Shown: in pieces, positions 8,030 to 16,056 of the stretch
Numbering within the stretch: position 1 is the first letter of the stretch
Layout of the letters: each line of letters starts with the position of its first letter
Assembly (NCBI GenBank): GCA_012269595.1
Contig: JAAXJX010000008.1
Location: 1-45,056 of the forward strand
Length of the DNA stretch: 45,056 nt
Origin: Planctomycetia bacterium
Lineage (GTDB): Bacteria > Planctomycetota > UBA8108 > UBA1146
Direction: 5' to 3'
Notes under the pieces: model-generated
Database searches by the model: none
Told to the model about the DNA's origin: nothing
The model's input: the letters and a program-made list of their open reading frames with translations, nothing else
Made by a program: the position numbers and the translations under genes

Positions 8030-8970
8030 CTGTTTGCCCGCTTTCGTGATTTGAGGAGTTCGGAAACCTTGAGGCCAATCGTTTCTGTGGTGTTGAGCAC
8101 AGAAACGGGGGCGGGGATATCCTCCACCGGTTCTTTAAAAAAGTGCGCGTGGCCTTCTCGAACCATTCTGTGAAGTGTCTGGAGGTGGTAAATCTCCATC
8201 GCTTCCTCGTCGCATGTGACGAGGAGTGGTTTGCCTTGCATCGATGCTTCACTGCACATCGAGAGACTGTCACCGGTACAAAAAATGACTTCCGCTTCTT
8301 CGAGGAGATTCATGTAGCCTTGCGGATCACTCTGTTCCCAATCGAGAAATGATTCTTCCACAGGTGCCAATACATTTCGCAAGGCATGCAAAGCGTCTTC
8401 AGGAGTTCGTCTGCTATTGGTGACGACAAATCTGCCGTTCCAGAGTTGTGCCTGCTTGAGAAGCCTGTTCGCCAACCGTTGTGCATAATCGACAGTGAAG
8501 CCCGTGCAGTATCGTGTGTTTCCCCCGAGAAGGAGTGCCAATCTGGGCGCAGCTGAGACAGGTTGAGGGGGAGTCGGATTTGGTGGAAGGCGATTGGGGA
8601 CACCCAAAATGGGCAACACATGATCCCCCAAAAGTTGCGGGTGCGGTGGCGCAACGACAAGGTCGTATCGATGGATGTCCGGGTCGAGTTCGTCGGGAAG
8701 AATTGAAGCGACAAAGACGGTCAACGGGTTGCCGATTTTACTGGCGAGGTCGAGGGCCAGTCGGGTGGTGTCTTCCCCGGTTCCTGCAATCAGAAGATCG
8801 TGTCCCAGCAGATCAGGTTCGGTGCTTCCGCTTGCCACTTTTTCTGCAGTGGCAAGAGACACTTGGGTGATCTCTCCTTCAAGCCACTCGGCTACACCCA
8901 TTCTGCTGTTGGTCTCACCGGTGTAGTCGCTGCCCAAAATCAGGGTTCTGGGAGGAGGCGTGCTCGTCAT
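8026..8970 (-). CDS. ELM1/GtrOC1 family protein (DUF1022-like, glycosyltransferase-like fold)
   Basis: This encodes 314 residues. The sequence matches the ELM1 family named after a plant mitochondrial fission factor: a nucleoside-binding-like N-terminal half with YDLVVAPPHPQLLGDHV and GVPNRL, then LALLLGGNTRYC, the TNSRRTPEDAL block, and a C-terminal CTGDSLSMCSEA with GKPLLV. In bacteria the role is not settled; some relatives act in cell-surface sugar assembly. The frame extends upstream, but the ATG at 8970 is chosen because it overlaps the stop of the preceding flavoprotein gene as ATGA. It overlaps the next gene as well. No transmembrane helix is evident, so it is probably cytoplasmic or peripherally membrane bound. 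The context with sugar isomerases is compatible with a carbohydrate role, but this is inference. Confidence 0.78.
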   Translation of the reverse strand: MTSTPPPRTLILGSDYTGETNSRMGVAEWLEGEITQVSLATAEKVASGSTEPDLLGHDLLIAGTGEDTTRLALDLASKIGNPLTVFVASILPDELDPDIHRYDLVVAPPHPQLLGDHVLPILGVPNRLPPNPTPPQPVSAAPRLALLLGGNTRYCTGFTVDYAQRLANRLLKQAQLWNGRFVVTNSRRTPEDALHALRNVLAPVEESFLDWEQSDPQGYMNLLEEAEVIFCTGDSLSMCSEASMQGKPLLVTCDEEAMEIYHLQTLHRMVREGHAHFFKEPVEDIPAPVSVLNTTETIGLKVSELLKSRKRANS

Positions 8971-9959
8971 TTGGACCTGCGCAGATCGTATTCGACCGTT
9001 TTTGCAACCTGGGCACCTCCGGCGAGGGAGGACACAACAGCGGAAACTTCGTGCCGATTCAAATCGCCACAGCAGTAGATTCCCTGAGAGCACCATCTCC
9101 CATCAGAATCGAGTTGGGGGAAGCCCTGCTGGTCCATGGTGAGTTTCAGATTGTCCAGGATCTCTTCCAAACCTTCAAATCTGGGGGTGAATCCCAATCT
9201 CAGGTAGACCTTGTCTACTTCCAGAGTGAACGATTCCGTTAAGCCCGACATTTCTACTTCTACAGAAGAACCTGTCTGGCGAAATGAAGTCGGACTGCCC
9301 TGAACGACCCGGAGTTTTCCTGAATCGACATGGGATTTGATCTGGGACTGGATCATTGACTGTGCTTTGGGGAGTGAACGGCAAGCGAGCGTGACGTTTG
9401 CACCTGAATTCACCAGATCATTGGCTGTGAAAAATGCGTTGTCTGCTCCGCCGACGACAAGCGATCTTTCTCCATCATGGCTGGTTCTTCCAGTGAGGTG
9501 GCCGAGGGGATCAAGTTCGATGTTTTCGGAATGGATCTCCTGGTCTTTTGAATCCACGGATTCAAGAGATCGGGGTCTGACTCCGGTTGCAAAGATGACG
9601 GCCGCACAGTCGGTCTCTGCTGTACCGTCGCTGGTGGAGTATGTGACTTTGAAGTTGTGAGATTCAGCACAAGAGACAGAAAGAACTTTGGCCTCTGTCA
9701 GGACTTGCAGATCTGAAACTGTGCATTGTTCCTGGAGTTTTTGTGCAAGGCCGAGGCTGGTGATTTCAGGCATGCCCGCAATCCAGCGATTGGGGCGATC
9801 TATCTGACCCGGGGTTCCACCTGTTTCAGATCCGGATTCGAGAATGACCGGGTGGTGCCCCAAATTTTTCAGCCACAAGGCACAGGAGATGCCTGCAGGG
9901 CCGCCACCGAGGATGACAATGGTCTCGGGAGTGTGATCCAACAGGGGTACTGTCTGCAT
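8967..9959 (-). CDS. Thioredoxin-reductase-like FAD/NAD(P) oxidoreductase lacking the CxxC
   Basis: This encodes 330 residues. It has two Rossmann motifs, an N-terminal FAD site (VILGGGPAGISCALWL) and a central NAD(P) site (LVVGGADNAFFTANDL), the linker ATGVRP, and a C-terminal FAD-contacting GIYCCGDL. The size and order are those of low-molecular-weight thioredoxin reductases, but the redox CxxC that normally sits between the two nucleotide sites is missing; that stretch contains no cysteine. It is therefore more like a ferredoxin-NADP reductase or YpdA-type reductase, and its electron acceptor is unknown. The ATG at 9959 is chosen over the longer frame because AAGGAA precedes it and because the extra upstream residues overlap the xylA coding region. 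It lies 13 bases after xylA and is coupled to the ELM1-like gene. Confidence 0.82.
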   Translation of the reverse strand: MQTVPLLDHTPETIVILGGGPAGISCALWLKNLGHHPVILESGSETGGTPGQIDRPNRWIAGMPEITSLGLAQKLQEQCTVSDLQVLTEAKVLSVSCAESHNFKVTYSTSDGTAETDCAAVIFATGVRPRSLESVDSKDQEIHSENIELDPLGHLTGRTSHDGERSLVVGGADNAFFTANDLVNSGANVTLACRSLPKAQSMIQSQIKSHVDSGKLRVVQGSPTSFRQTGSSVEVEMSGLTESFTLEVDKVYLRLGFTPRFEGLEEILDNLKLTMDQQGFPQLDSDGRWCSQGIYCCGDLNRHEVSAVVSSLAGGAQVAKTVEYDLRRSK

Positions 9960-9972
9960 GGTTCCTTTTGTT

Positions 9973-11148
9973 TCAGCGTGCGCCGAGAAGGTGTTCCATG
10001 AGGATCTGGTCGAGTCGCTCCCAGCGAAGCCCTCTGGCACCGATCGCATCGGCATCAATTTCCAGTGATTTGATTCTCTGGGCATTATCCGCACTGTAGG
10101 AGGAAAGTAATCCATCGATGTCTGGATTCTTCATATCGGCGATCAGTTCGCGAACTTCCGGATCAGCATCGAAAGCCTGGGCTTTCTCCTTGAGGATCTT
10201 GTAGGTCCGCATGCATCCACGGGCGAAGTCCCAGACACCATCCACGTCCTCTGTTCGGTAGGCGTGGGCATCGAAGTGGCGGCTTCCCTCCCAACGTGGA
10301 GTCCCCGATGTTCCTTCCAGCAAGCGCACGAGGAGAAATGCCTGCTTGGGGTCTTCCGCACCAAATCGGAAATCCTGATCGTAACGACCAATCTTTTGGC
10401 TGTTCAGATCGATATGGAACAGCTTGCCAGCTTCCATTGCCTGGCCAACTCCATGAACAAAGGAGAGTCCTGCCATGGTTTCATGAGCGACCTCAGGATT
10501 GACGCCCACCATTTCCGAATTTTCCAGGGTCTCGATGAAGTGAAGCATATGCCCAGTGGTCGGGAAGTAGATGTCGCCTCTCGGTTCATTGGGTTTTGCC
10601 TCCAGGGCAAACTTGAGGGCGTAGCCCTGATCACGCACATATTCACAAAGGAAATTCATCGCTTCGCGAATCCGCTGAATGGCACTGCGGGGATCGCGAC
10701 ATGCTTCTACCTCAGTTCCTTCGCGACCACCCCAGAAGACATAAGTCTCAGCACCCAATTCGACCCCGAGGTCGATTCCCTGCATCGTTTTTTGCAGGGC
10801 AAACGCCCGAACTTCAGGATCGTTGGCAGTAAAAGCACCGTCTTTGAAGATGGGATGGGAGAACAGGTTTGTCGTGGCCATGGGGACCTTGATGCCACTC
10901 TCTTCACAGGCACTTCGGAATCCGGAAACAATCCGGTCTCGATCGGCGAGGCTTGCCCCGAAGGGAACAAGATCATTGTCGTGAAGATTCACCCCGTAGG
11001 CTCCCAGCTCGCCCAATTTGCGAACGATGTCACAGGGATCCAGAGAAGGACGGACTGCAGCTCCAAAGGGATCTCTCCCCGGATTTCCCACGGTCCAGAG
11101 TCCAAAGGTGAAACGATCCTCAGGCGTGGGGGCATAAAGGTCAGACAT
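9973..11148 (-). CDS. xylA: Xylose isomerase, short (Streptomyces-type) class I
   Basis: This encodes 391 residues, the usual length of the actinobacterial-type class I enzyme, which interconverts D-xylose and D-xylulose (and glucose and fructose) in the cytoplasm. All active-site residues of the Streptomyces enzyme are found with a constant offset of two: H56 and D59 in NLHDNDL, E183 and K185 in [10 protein letters not shown]219 and H222 in NPEVAHE, and metal ligands D247, D257 and D259. The protein ends with [15 protein letters not shown] as in that group. The ATG at 11148 shares one base with the stop of the oxidoreductase gene upstream (TGATG), which fixes the start. Xylulokinase, the next step, is encoded at 1563-2984. 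The operon context with two other sugar-acting proteins may mean the true substrate is a related sugar. Confidence 0.95.
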   Translation of the reverse strand: MSDLYAPTPEDRFTFGLWTVGNPGRDPFGAAVRPSLDPCDIVRKLGELGAYGVNLHDNDLVPFGASLADRDRIVSGFRSACEESGIKVPMATTNLFSHPIFKDGAFTANDPEVRAFALQKTMQGIDLGVELGAETYVFWGGREGTEVEACRDPRSAIQRIREAMNFLCEYVRDQGYALKFALEAKPNEPRGDIYFPTTGHMLHFIETLENSEMVGVNPEVAHETMAGLSFVHGVGQAMEAGKLFHIDLNSQKIGRYDQDFRFGAEDPKQAFLLVRLLEGTSGTPRWEGSRHFDAHAYRTEDVDGVWDFARGCMRTYKILKEKAQAFDADPEVRELIADMKNPDIDGLLSSYSADNAQRIKSLEIDADAIGARGLRWERLDQILMEHLLGAR

Positions 11149-12296
11149 CAGCGATCCTCTGCAGGGAGTGAAACCCAACTTTGATTTTTGTTCGATTCCA
11201 GAGCTGCCCCGATGAATCGGACTCCTCGGACCCCATCGACGATTCCGGGGAAGGGGAGTTCCATGGAGCTGTTTTCGCCTCGAACAGCTGAGGCGAAGTT
11301 TTTGTAGATGTTGGCAAATGCTTCCAGATATCCCTCAGGATGCCCTGCAGGGGTTCGGCTCAGTGAATTGGCTGACTCGCCGACAGCACCGGTCGAAGTT
11401 CGCAGGTTTCGGGCCACGCCGTCTTCGCCAGTGATCTTGAGATCGTTGGGGTGTTCCTGATCCCATTCCAGTGCACCCCGGGTTCCGAATACCCTGATTT
11501 TCAATCCGTTCTCCCGGCCGAAGCAAACCTGGCTGGAACAGAGTGTGCCCGTAGCTCCACCGGCCATGCGGATGAGAATCATGTCATCGTCGTCGAGGGC
11601 TCTTCCATCGACAAAGGTATTGAGCACCGCGAAGAGGGAGTCGACCCGATCACCGGTGACAAACTCCAGCAGCTGATGGGCATGGGTTCCAATGTCTCCC
11701 AGTGCGCCAACCGGGCCAGATCTTGTCGGGTCCGTACGCCAGTCCGCTTGCTTCTGGCCACTCTCTTCCAGTTTTTCAGAGAGCCAACCCTGAAGGTACT
11801 CGACATAGACCTTTCGAATCGTTCCCAGCTCTCCCGCGAGAATGCGCTCTCGGGCTTCACGGACCATCGGTGATGCGGAGTAGTTGTGGGTCAGAGCAAA
11901 AGTTTTTCCCGATTCCTCTACCGCCGCTTTCATCTCCAGAGCCTCTTCAAGCGAGATGCAGAGAGGCTTGTCGCAGATTACATGGAATCCGGCTCGCAGT
12001 GCGGTGCATGCGGGACCGTGGTGAACATGATTTGGAGTAACGATGCTGACCGCCTCGATCCGTTCGGATTCGGGGAGAGCAGCCTCGGACTCAATCATTT
12101 CTTCCCAGGAGGCGTAACATCGGGAAGGCTCAAGCCCCAGTTCCTCGCCGGTAAGGCGAGTGTTTTCCGGATCTCTGCCAAAGCAACCTGCAACCAGCTC
12201 AAACTGGTCATCCATACGCAAAGCGATGCGATGAACCGCACCTATGAAGGCACCCTGACCTCCGCCGACCATTCCAATACGGACTCGCTGGGACAT
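11148..12296 (-). CDS. Gfo/Idh/MocA family NAD(P)-dependent sugar dehydrogenase
   Basis: This encodes 382 residues. The N-terminal Rossmann fold starts with [17 protein letters not shown], followed by [11 protein letters not shown] and CDKPL, the position of the family EKP motif that supplies the catalytic lysine (here D-K-P). The C-terminal domain has the conserved [10 protein letters not shown]. Such enzymes oxidise or reduce sugars, inositols or sugar derivatives; the substrate cannot be told from the sequence. The start is well supported: the stop of the preceding gene forms part of a TAGGAGG ribosome binding site 5 bases before the ATG. It is coupled to xylA by a one-base overlap. Together with the TIM-barrel protein upstream it forms the pairing common in catabolic operons for inositol, gluconate-like or rare sugars. 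Confidence 0.88.
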   Translation of the reverse strand: MSQRVRIGMVGGGQGAFIGAVHRIALRMDDQFELVAGCFGRDPENTRLTGEELGLEPSRCYASWEEMIESEAALPESERIEAVSIVTPNHVHHGPACTALRAGFHVICDKPLCISLEEALEMKAAVEESGKTFALTHNYSASPMVREARERILAGELGTIRKVYVEYLQGWLSEKLEESGQKQADWRTDPTRSGPVGALGDIGTHAHQLLEFVTGDRVDSLFAVLNTFVDGRALDDDDMILIRMAGGATGTLCSSQVCFGRENGLKIRVFGTRGALEWDQEHPNDLKITGEDGVARNLRTSTGAVGESANSLSRTPAGHPEGYLEAFANIYKNFASAVRGENSSMELPFPGIVDGVRGVRFIGAALESNKNQSWVSLPAEDR

Positions 12297-12304
12297 GCAG
12301 CCTC

Positions 12305-13360
12305 CTAGTTTTCCAGACCGAGAATTCTTCGATTCATTGCAGGATCACTGCCTCCGGCAAAGTCATCGAAGGACGATTCTGTTACTTGAAGGATATGCTC
12401 AGCCACAAAGGTCGCCGCTTTGGCGGCACCCGCAGATTTGTCTTCATAGGGGCATTCCCATTCGACCACTGCCCAGCCGTCGAAGCCGTGTCTGGTCAAG
12501 GCAGTGAAGATCCCCTGGAAATCGATGGCCCCGTCACCTGGGGTACGGAAGCGGCCCGGACGATCCTTCCAGTCCAGATATCCGCCATAGACTCCGCTCC
12601 TGCCTGATCGAACCAGTTCCGCGTCTTTGACGTGGAAGGATTTGATGCGCTCATGGTAGATATCGATGAAGTCGATGTAGTCGAGAGCCATCAGTTCAAA
12701 GTGACTGGGATCATAATTAATGCATGCCCTTGGATGGTTTTTGACTTCTTCGAGGAACATTTCGAAGGAAGCCCCATCGTGCAGATCTTCACCGGGATGA
12801 ATCTCAAAGGAGCAGTCGACTCCACACTCTTCAGCATGATCCAGGATGGGTAACCATCTTTTGCCCAGTTCACTGAATGCTTCTTCTATCAGCCCCGCAG
12901 GTCTTTGTGGCCATGGATAAACGTATGGCCATGCGAGAGCTCCACTGAAGGTCACCATTGAAGTGAGTCCCAGATTTTTACTCGCTGTCAGGCAATTCTT
13001 GACCTGTTGGATAGCCCACTCGGTTCTTTCTCCGGGCTTTCCCCTGACCGATTCATCGGCGAATCCATCAAACATGGCATCGTATGCGGGGTGAACTGCA
13101 ACCAACTGACCTTGCAGGTGTGTTGAAAGTTCAGTAACCGTCAACCCTCTCGACTCGACTCCTCCACGCCAATCGTCACAGTACTGCTGTGATTCAGCAG
13201 CCAACCCGAGGTCGATGCAGCGAGGGTCCCAGGTGGGGATTTGTACCCCGAGGTAATCGAGATCGCGGCACCAATCGAGAATGGTGTCGAATTGATTAAA
13301 GGGTGCGTCATCGGCCATGTATTGGGCGAGAAATAGGGCTGGGCCCTGAATGGATGCCAT
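12305..13360 (-). CDS. Sugar phosphate isomerase/epimerase-like TIM barrel (AP endonuclease 2 fold)
   Basis: This encodes 351 residues and is the first gene of the seven-gene minus-strand operon. It has the xylose-isomerase-like TIM barrel pattern: LDYLGVQIPTWDP, STHLQGQ, the metal-binding sequence FEIHPGEDLHDG with a glutamate and histidine, NYDPSHF with Asp and His, SFHVKDAE, GDGAIDFQGI and VVEWECP with the last metal-ligand glutamate. This is the set of metal-binding positions expected for this family, which includes sugar epimerases, inosose dehydratase (IolE) and AP endonucleases. The specific reaction is not known. AGGAGG lies 7 bases before the ATG at 13360. It is separated by only 8 bases from the Gfo/Idh/MocA gene, so the two probably act on the same compound. 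Confidence 0.85.
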   Translation of the reverse strand: MASIQGPALFLAQYMADDAPFNQFDTILDWCRDLDYLGVQIPTWDPRCIDLGLAAESQQYCDDWRGGVESRGLTVTELSTHLQGQLVAVHPAYDAMFDGFADESVRGKPGERTEWAIQQVKNCLTASKNLGLTSMVTFSGALAWPYVYPWPQRPAGLIEEAFSELGKRWLPILDHAEECGVDCSFEIHPGEDLHDGASFEMFLEEVKNHPRACINYDPSHFELMALDYIDFIDIYHERIKSFHVKDAELVRSGRSGVYGGYLDWKDRPGRFRTPGDGAIDFQGIFTALTRHGFDGWAVVEWECPYEDKSAGAAKAATFVAEHILQVTESSFDDFAGGSDPAMNRRILGLEN

Positions 13361-13748
13361 CGGTTACCTCCTGCAAATGCCAAACTCCCTGTCTCTGGTT
13401 CCCAAACGTGAGATCCGGATAAAGAGCGGCTGAATTATGGCGGGGGATGTCCCCGCATAAGCATTCAAATTCAGGCACGAAGTGGGAGGCGTCAAGGGTG
13501 ATCAGGAGGGCCGAAAACAGGGTCAAGGGCCGAAATGGGGCCTGAAAAGCCTGTCAATTAGGCCTTTTTACAAAAAAACCGGAAAATAGGTCCGATATCG
13601 AACAGTAAGGGGATTTTTCTGAGGGAAGGCAGCGTTTGCCCTCCCGGTTGGGGAGTGTGTGCCCAAATACCGAGTTGGTACACCTTCCCCATTCACATTC
13701 AGGTCGATAGGGTTGAAATCCCGTATTTCATGGAACAGGAATCCCAAA
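13361..13748. other. 388-base divergent intergenic region with direct repeats
   Basis: No gene is seen here. The region separates the seven-gene minus-strand operon from the isochorismatase-kinase pair and must hold both promoters. AGGGCCGAAA occurs twice (13507-13516 and 13526-13535), 19 bases apart or about two helical turns. GTCAAGGG occurs at 13491-13498 and 13522-13529. A six-base-pair GC hairpin (GCGGGG/CCCCGC) is at 13440-13456. No convincing -35/-10 pair could be assigned. Confidence 0.5.
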
Positions 13749-14363
13749 ATGAGCACAAACAAGACCGCTTTGTTGTTGATCGGTTTTCAAAATGACTACT
13801 TTCACAAGGAAGGCATTTTGACGGGTGCGCTGGAGGATGTCAGCGGCCGGGACAGGATGCTTGAAAACACCCTCAATCTGGTTGAAGAGGTCAAGGACAG
13901 AGATGATTTTCTGGTGATCTCCACTCCTATCCAATTTACTGAAAACTACTCCGAGCTGAATGAGCCCACGGGAATTCTCAAGTTGATCAAGGATACCGGT
14001 GCATTCCTGAAAGACAGTTCCGGATCACAAACGATTGAAGAGTTTTCTCGATTTTCCGATTCAATTCTCGAGATCAAGGGCAAGCGCGGTCTGAATGCAT
14101 TTTCCAATACAAATCTGGAAGATTTTCTGAAAGAAAATAATGTCGACCGGATTGCATTGGCAGGCGTGGTGACTTCTGTCTGCATCGATTCGACGGGAAG
14201 ATCCGCTCACGAAAAAGGGTTTGATGTGACTGTTCTTTCCGATTGCACCGCAGGAAGAACCGAGTTTGAGCAGCAGTTCTATTGCGATCAGATTTTCCCG
14301 CTCTACGCAACGGTCGAAACCAAGGAGAAACTGATTCGAACGAAACCTGAGGTTTCTGCGTGA
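13749..14363 (+). CDS. Isochorismatase-family cysteine hydrolase
   Basis: This encodes 204 residues, a single isochorismatase-fold domain with the family triad: D16 in GFQNDYF, a lysine in EIKGKRGLNAF (K110 or K112) and C145 in VVTSVCIDSTG. Members hydrolyse small amides (nicotinamide, ureidoacrylate, N-carbamoylsarcosine) or the vinyl ether of isochorismate. The catalytic cysteine favours an amidase over isochorismatase. The substrate is not recognisable. The ATG at 13749 is chosen because the family fold begins right after it; a longer frame runs into the promoter region. The stop overlaps the GTG start of the histidine kinase gene (GTGA), an unusual partner. Confidence 0.85.
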   Translation: MSTNKTALLLIGFQNDYFHKEGILTGALEDVSGRDRMLENTLNLVEEVKDRDDFLVISTPIQFTENYSELNEPTGILKLIKDTGAFLKDSSGSQTIEEFSRFSDSILEIKGKRGLNAFSNTNLEDFLKENNVDRIALAGVVTSVCIDSTGRSAHEKGFDVTVLSDCTAGRTEFEQQFYCDQIFPLYATVETKEKLIRTKPEVSA

Positions 14364-15928
14364 TCGATGGAGACTTGACCCGCTCTCAAGAACTTCAAGT
14401 CGAGGCGAATAACAGGCTGATCGAAGAGTTGGCCGGCAAGAATCAGAAACTGGAAGAATCCAGAAGGCGTTTTCAGGACCTTGTGGATCAACTTCCCTGT
14501 GCGGTACTTCGATTTGCTGAAGATGGGCAGGTGGAATATGCCAATCACACCTGGTCTTCCTTTGTCGGTAGTGACCCTGAAGCCGTAGTTGGTGAAAATC
14601 TGGAGTCCCTGATTCATGAAGAGGATCGGGGGAGCCTTCTCCGCAGTATGCGGAAAAACAACACTGTGGAGTTGAGGCTCATCCAGGAGAATGGTGAGTA
14701 TCGCTGGGTCCGTTTCAGTTGCCAAAAAGTCTCAGAGAACACTTATCAGGGGCTATTGGTTGATTTGATGGAGACCCGCAAGCTTGAGGAATTGCTGCGC
14801 AGATCCCAGAAGATGGAAGCGATCGGCAGGCTTTCCGGAGGTGTTGCCCACAACTTCAATAATCTGCTGACAGTCATTATGGCTGCAGCGGACAGACTTT
14901 CAGGAATGATCCCCGCACAGAGCGCGAGGTCGGTGAAAGAGGTCGAGAGAATTCAGCTCGCCGCTGGCGAGGCTGCCAGTGTGACTTCCCAACTTCTCGC
15001 TTTCAGTCGTCAACAGGTGTTGGCACCTGCACTGTGGGATGTCAGGAATATTTTTGAAGAATGTGAAATTCTCGCTGGTGACCTCGTCAAATCTCCGGGT
15101 GTGGAATTTGTTGTAAACAAACCTGATCCGGATGAAGTCCTTGTTTTTGTAGACAAGTCCCAGATCCACCAGGTCTTGCTGAATCTGGTCCTGAATGCAC
15201 GAGATGCAGTCGGGGGAGCTGGCAGAATCACCGTTGGAGTTGGAACTACAACTCTGGGAGTTCAGGAAGCAGCCGAGCACGATATCGACAGTGGTGAATT
15301 CGTCCAGATTTGTGTCAATGATGATGGAGTGGGAATGTTGCCACAGGTACTGGAGAAAATCTTTGAGCCATTCTTCACAACCAAGGATGTGGACAAGGGA
15401 ACCGGTTTCGGATTGGCCACGAGTTACGGAATCATGCAACAGAGTGGGGGAGCCATCAGGGTTTCCAGCGAGTATGGCTTTGGAAGTACCTTTGAAGTTC
15501 TATTGCCGATTCCCAATGGGGATGAAGAGAAGTCTCACTGTGATGAGACCCCTGTCGATTCTGCTCTGGAAATCGGCAACATCCTCGTGGTTGATGACGA
15601 GGAGATGATTCTGGAGTTGACTTGTGAAGCCCTCCGCGAAGACGGACATACTGTGACGGGGGTCTCAGGGACTGTGGAAGCCCTGGCGGAGTTGAGTGAT
15701 CCTCAAAACAGTTTTGACTTGCTGATCACTGACGTGGTCATGCCTGATGGGGGCGGTCGAAGATTGGTTGAAGAGGCAGAGAAGCTCGAATTCAAACCCC
15801 AAATTATTATTGTCTCAGGATATGACCGCGACTTCCTCGGCGACGATCAAAACTTCGGTGCATTTATGCAAAAGCCCTATTCACTGAGTGAATTATTGCA
15901 ACAAGTCCAAAGAATTCTTGCGAAATAG
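14360..15928 (+). CDS. Soluble PAS-domain hybrid histidine kinase with C-terminal receiver
   Basis: This encodes 522 residues and no transmembrane helix, so it is a cytoplasmic sensor. Order: a short coiled coil (8-38), a PAS domain (about 38-140), a dimerisation/phosphoacceptor helix with H164 in [11 protein letters not shown], an ATPase domain with N279 in [18 protein letters not shown] (320-326), FEPFFTTK (335-342) and GTGFGLA (347-353), and a receiver domain (about 405-520) with acidic VVDDEE, phosphoacceptor D458 and K505. The signal read by PAS is unknown. The gene begins with GTG overlapping the isochorismatase stop; no better in-frame start exists. No separate DNA-binding response regulator is next to it, so the output is likely an unlinked phosphotransfer partner. 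Confidence 0.9.
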   Translation: MIDGDLTRSQELQVEANNRLIEELAGKNQKLEESRRRFQDLVDQLPCAVLRFAEDGQVEYANHTWSSFVGSDPEAVVGENLESLIHEEDRGSLLRSMRKNNTVELRLIQENGEYRWVRFSCQKVSENTYQGLLVDLMETRKLEELLRRSQKMEAIGRLSGGVAHNFNNLLTVIMAAADRLSGMIPAQSARSVKEVERIQLAAGEAASVTSQLLAFSRQQVLAPALWDVRNIFEECEILAGDLVKSPGVEFVVNKPDPDEVLVFVDKSQIHQVLLNLVLNARDAVGGAGRITVGVGTTTLGVQEAAEHDIDSGEFVQICVNDDGVGMLPQVLEKIFEPFFTTKDVDKGTGFGLATSYGIMQQSGGAIRVSSEYGFGSTFEVLLPIPNGDEEKSHCDETPVDSALEIGNILVVDDEEMILELTCEALREDGHTVTGVSGTVEALAELSDPQNSFDLLITDVVMPDGGGRRLVEEAEKLEFKPQIIIVSGYDRDFLGDDQNFGAFMQKPYSLSELLQQVQRILAK

Positions 15929-16056
15929 GCATGACCGGATCCGTCTCAATCGCATTCTGAGCCAGTTCTCCAGTTGCAACCTTCCCCTGACTTTGCCAAA
16001 CTCCCCAAACCTGTGTGTTACCTGACACAATCCACTGGCAAAGGAGTGAGGCGTTC

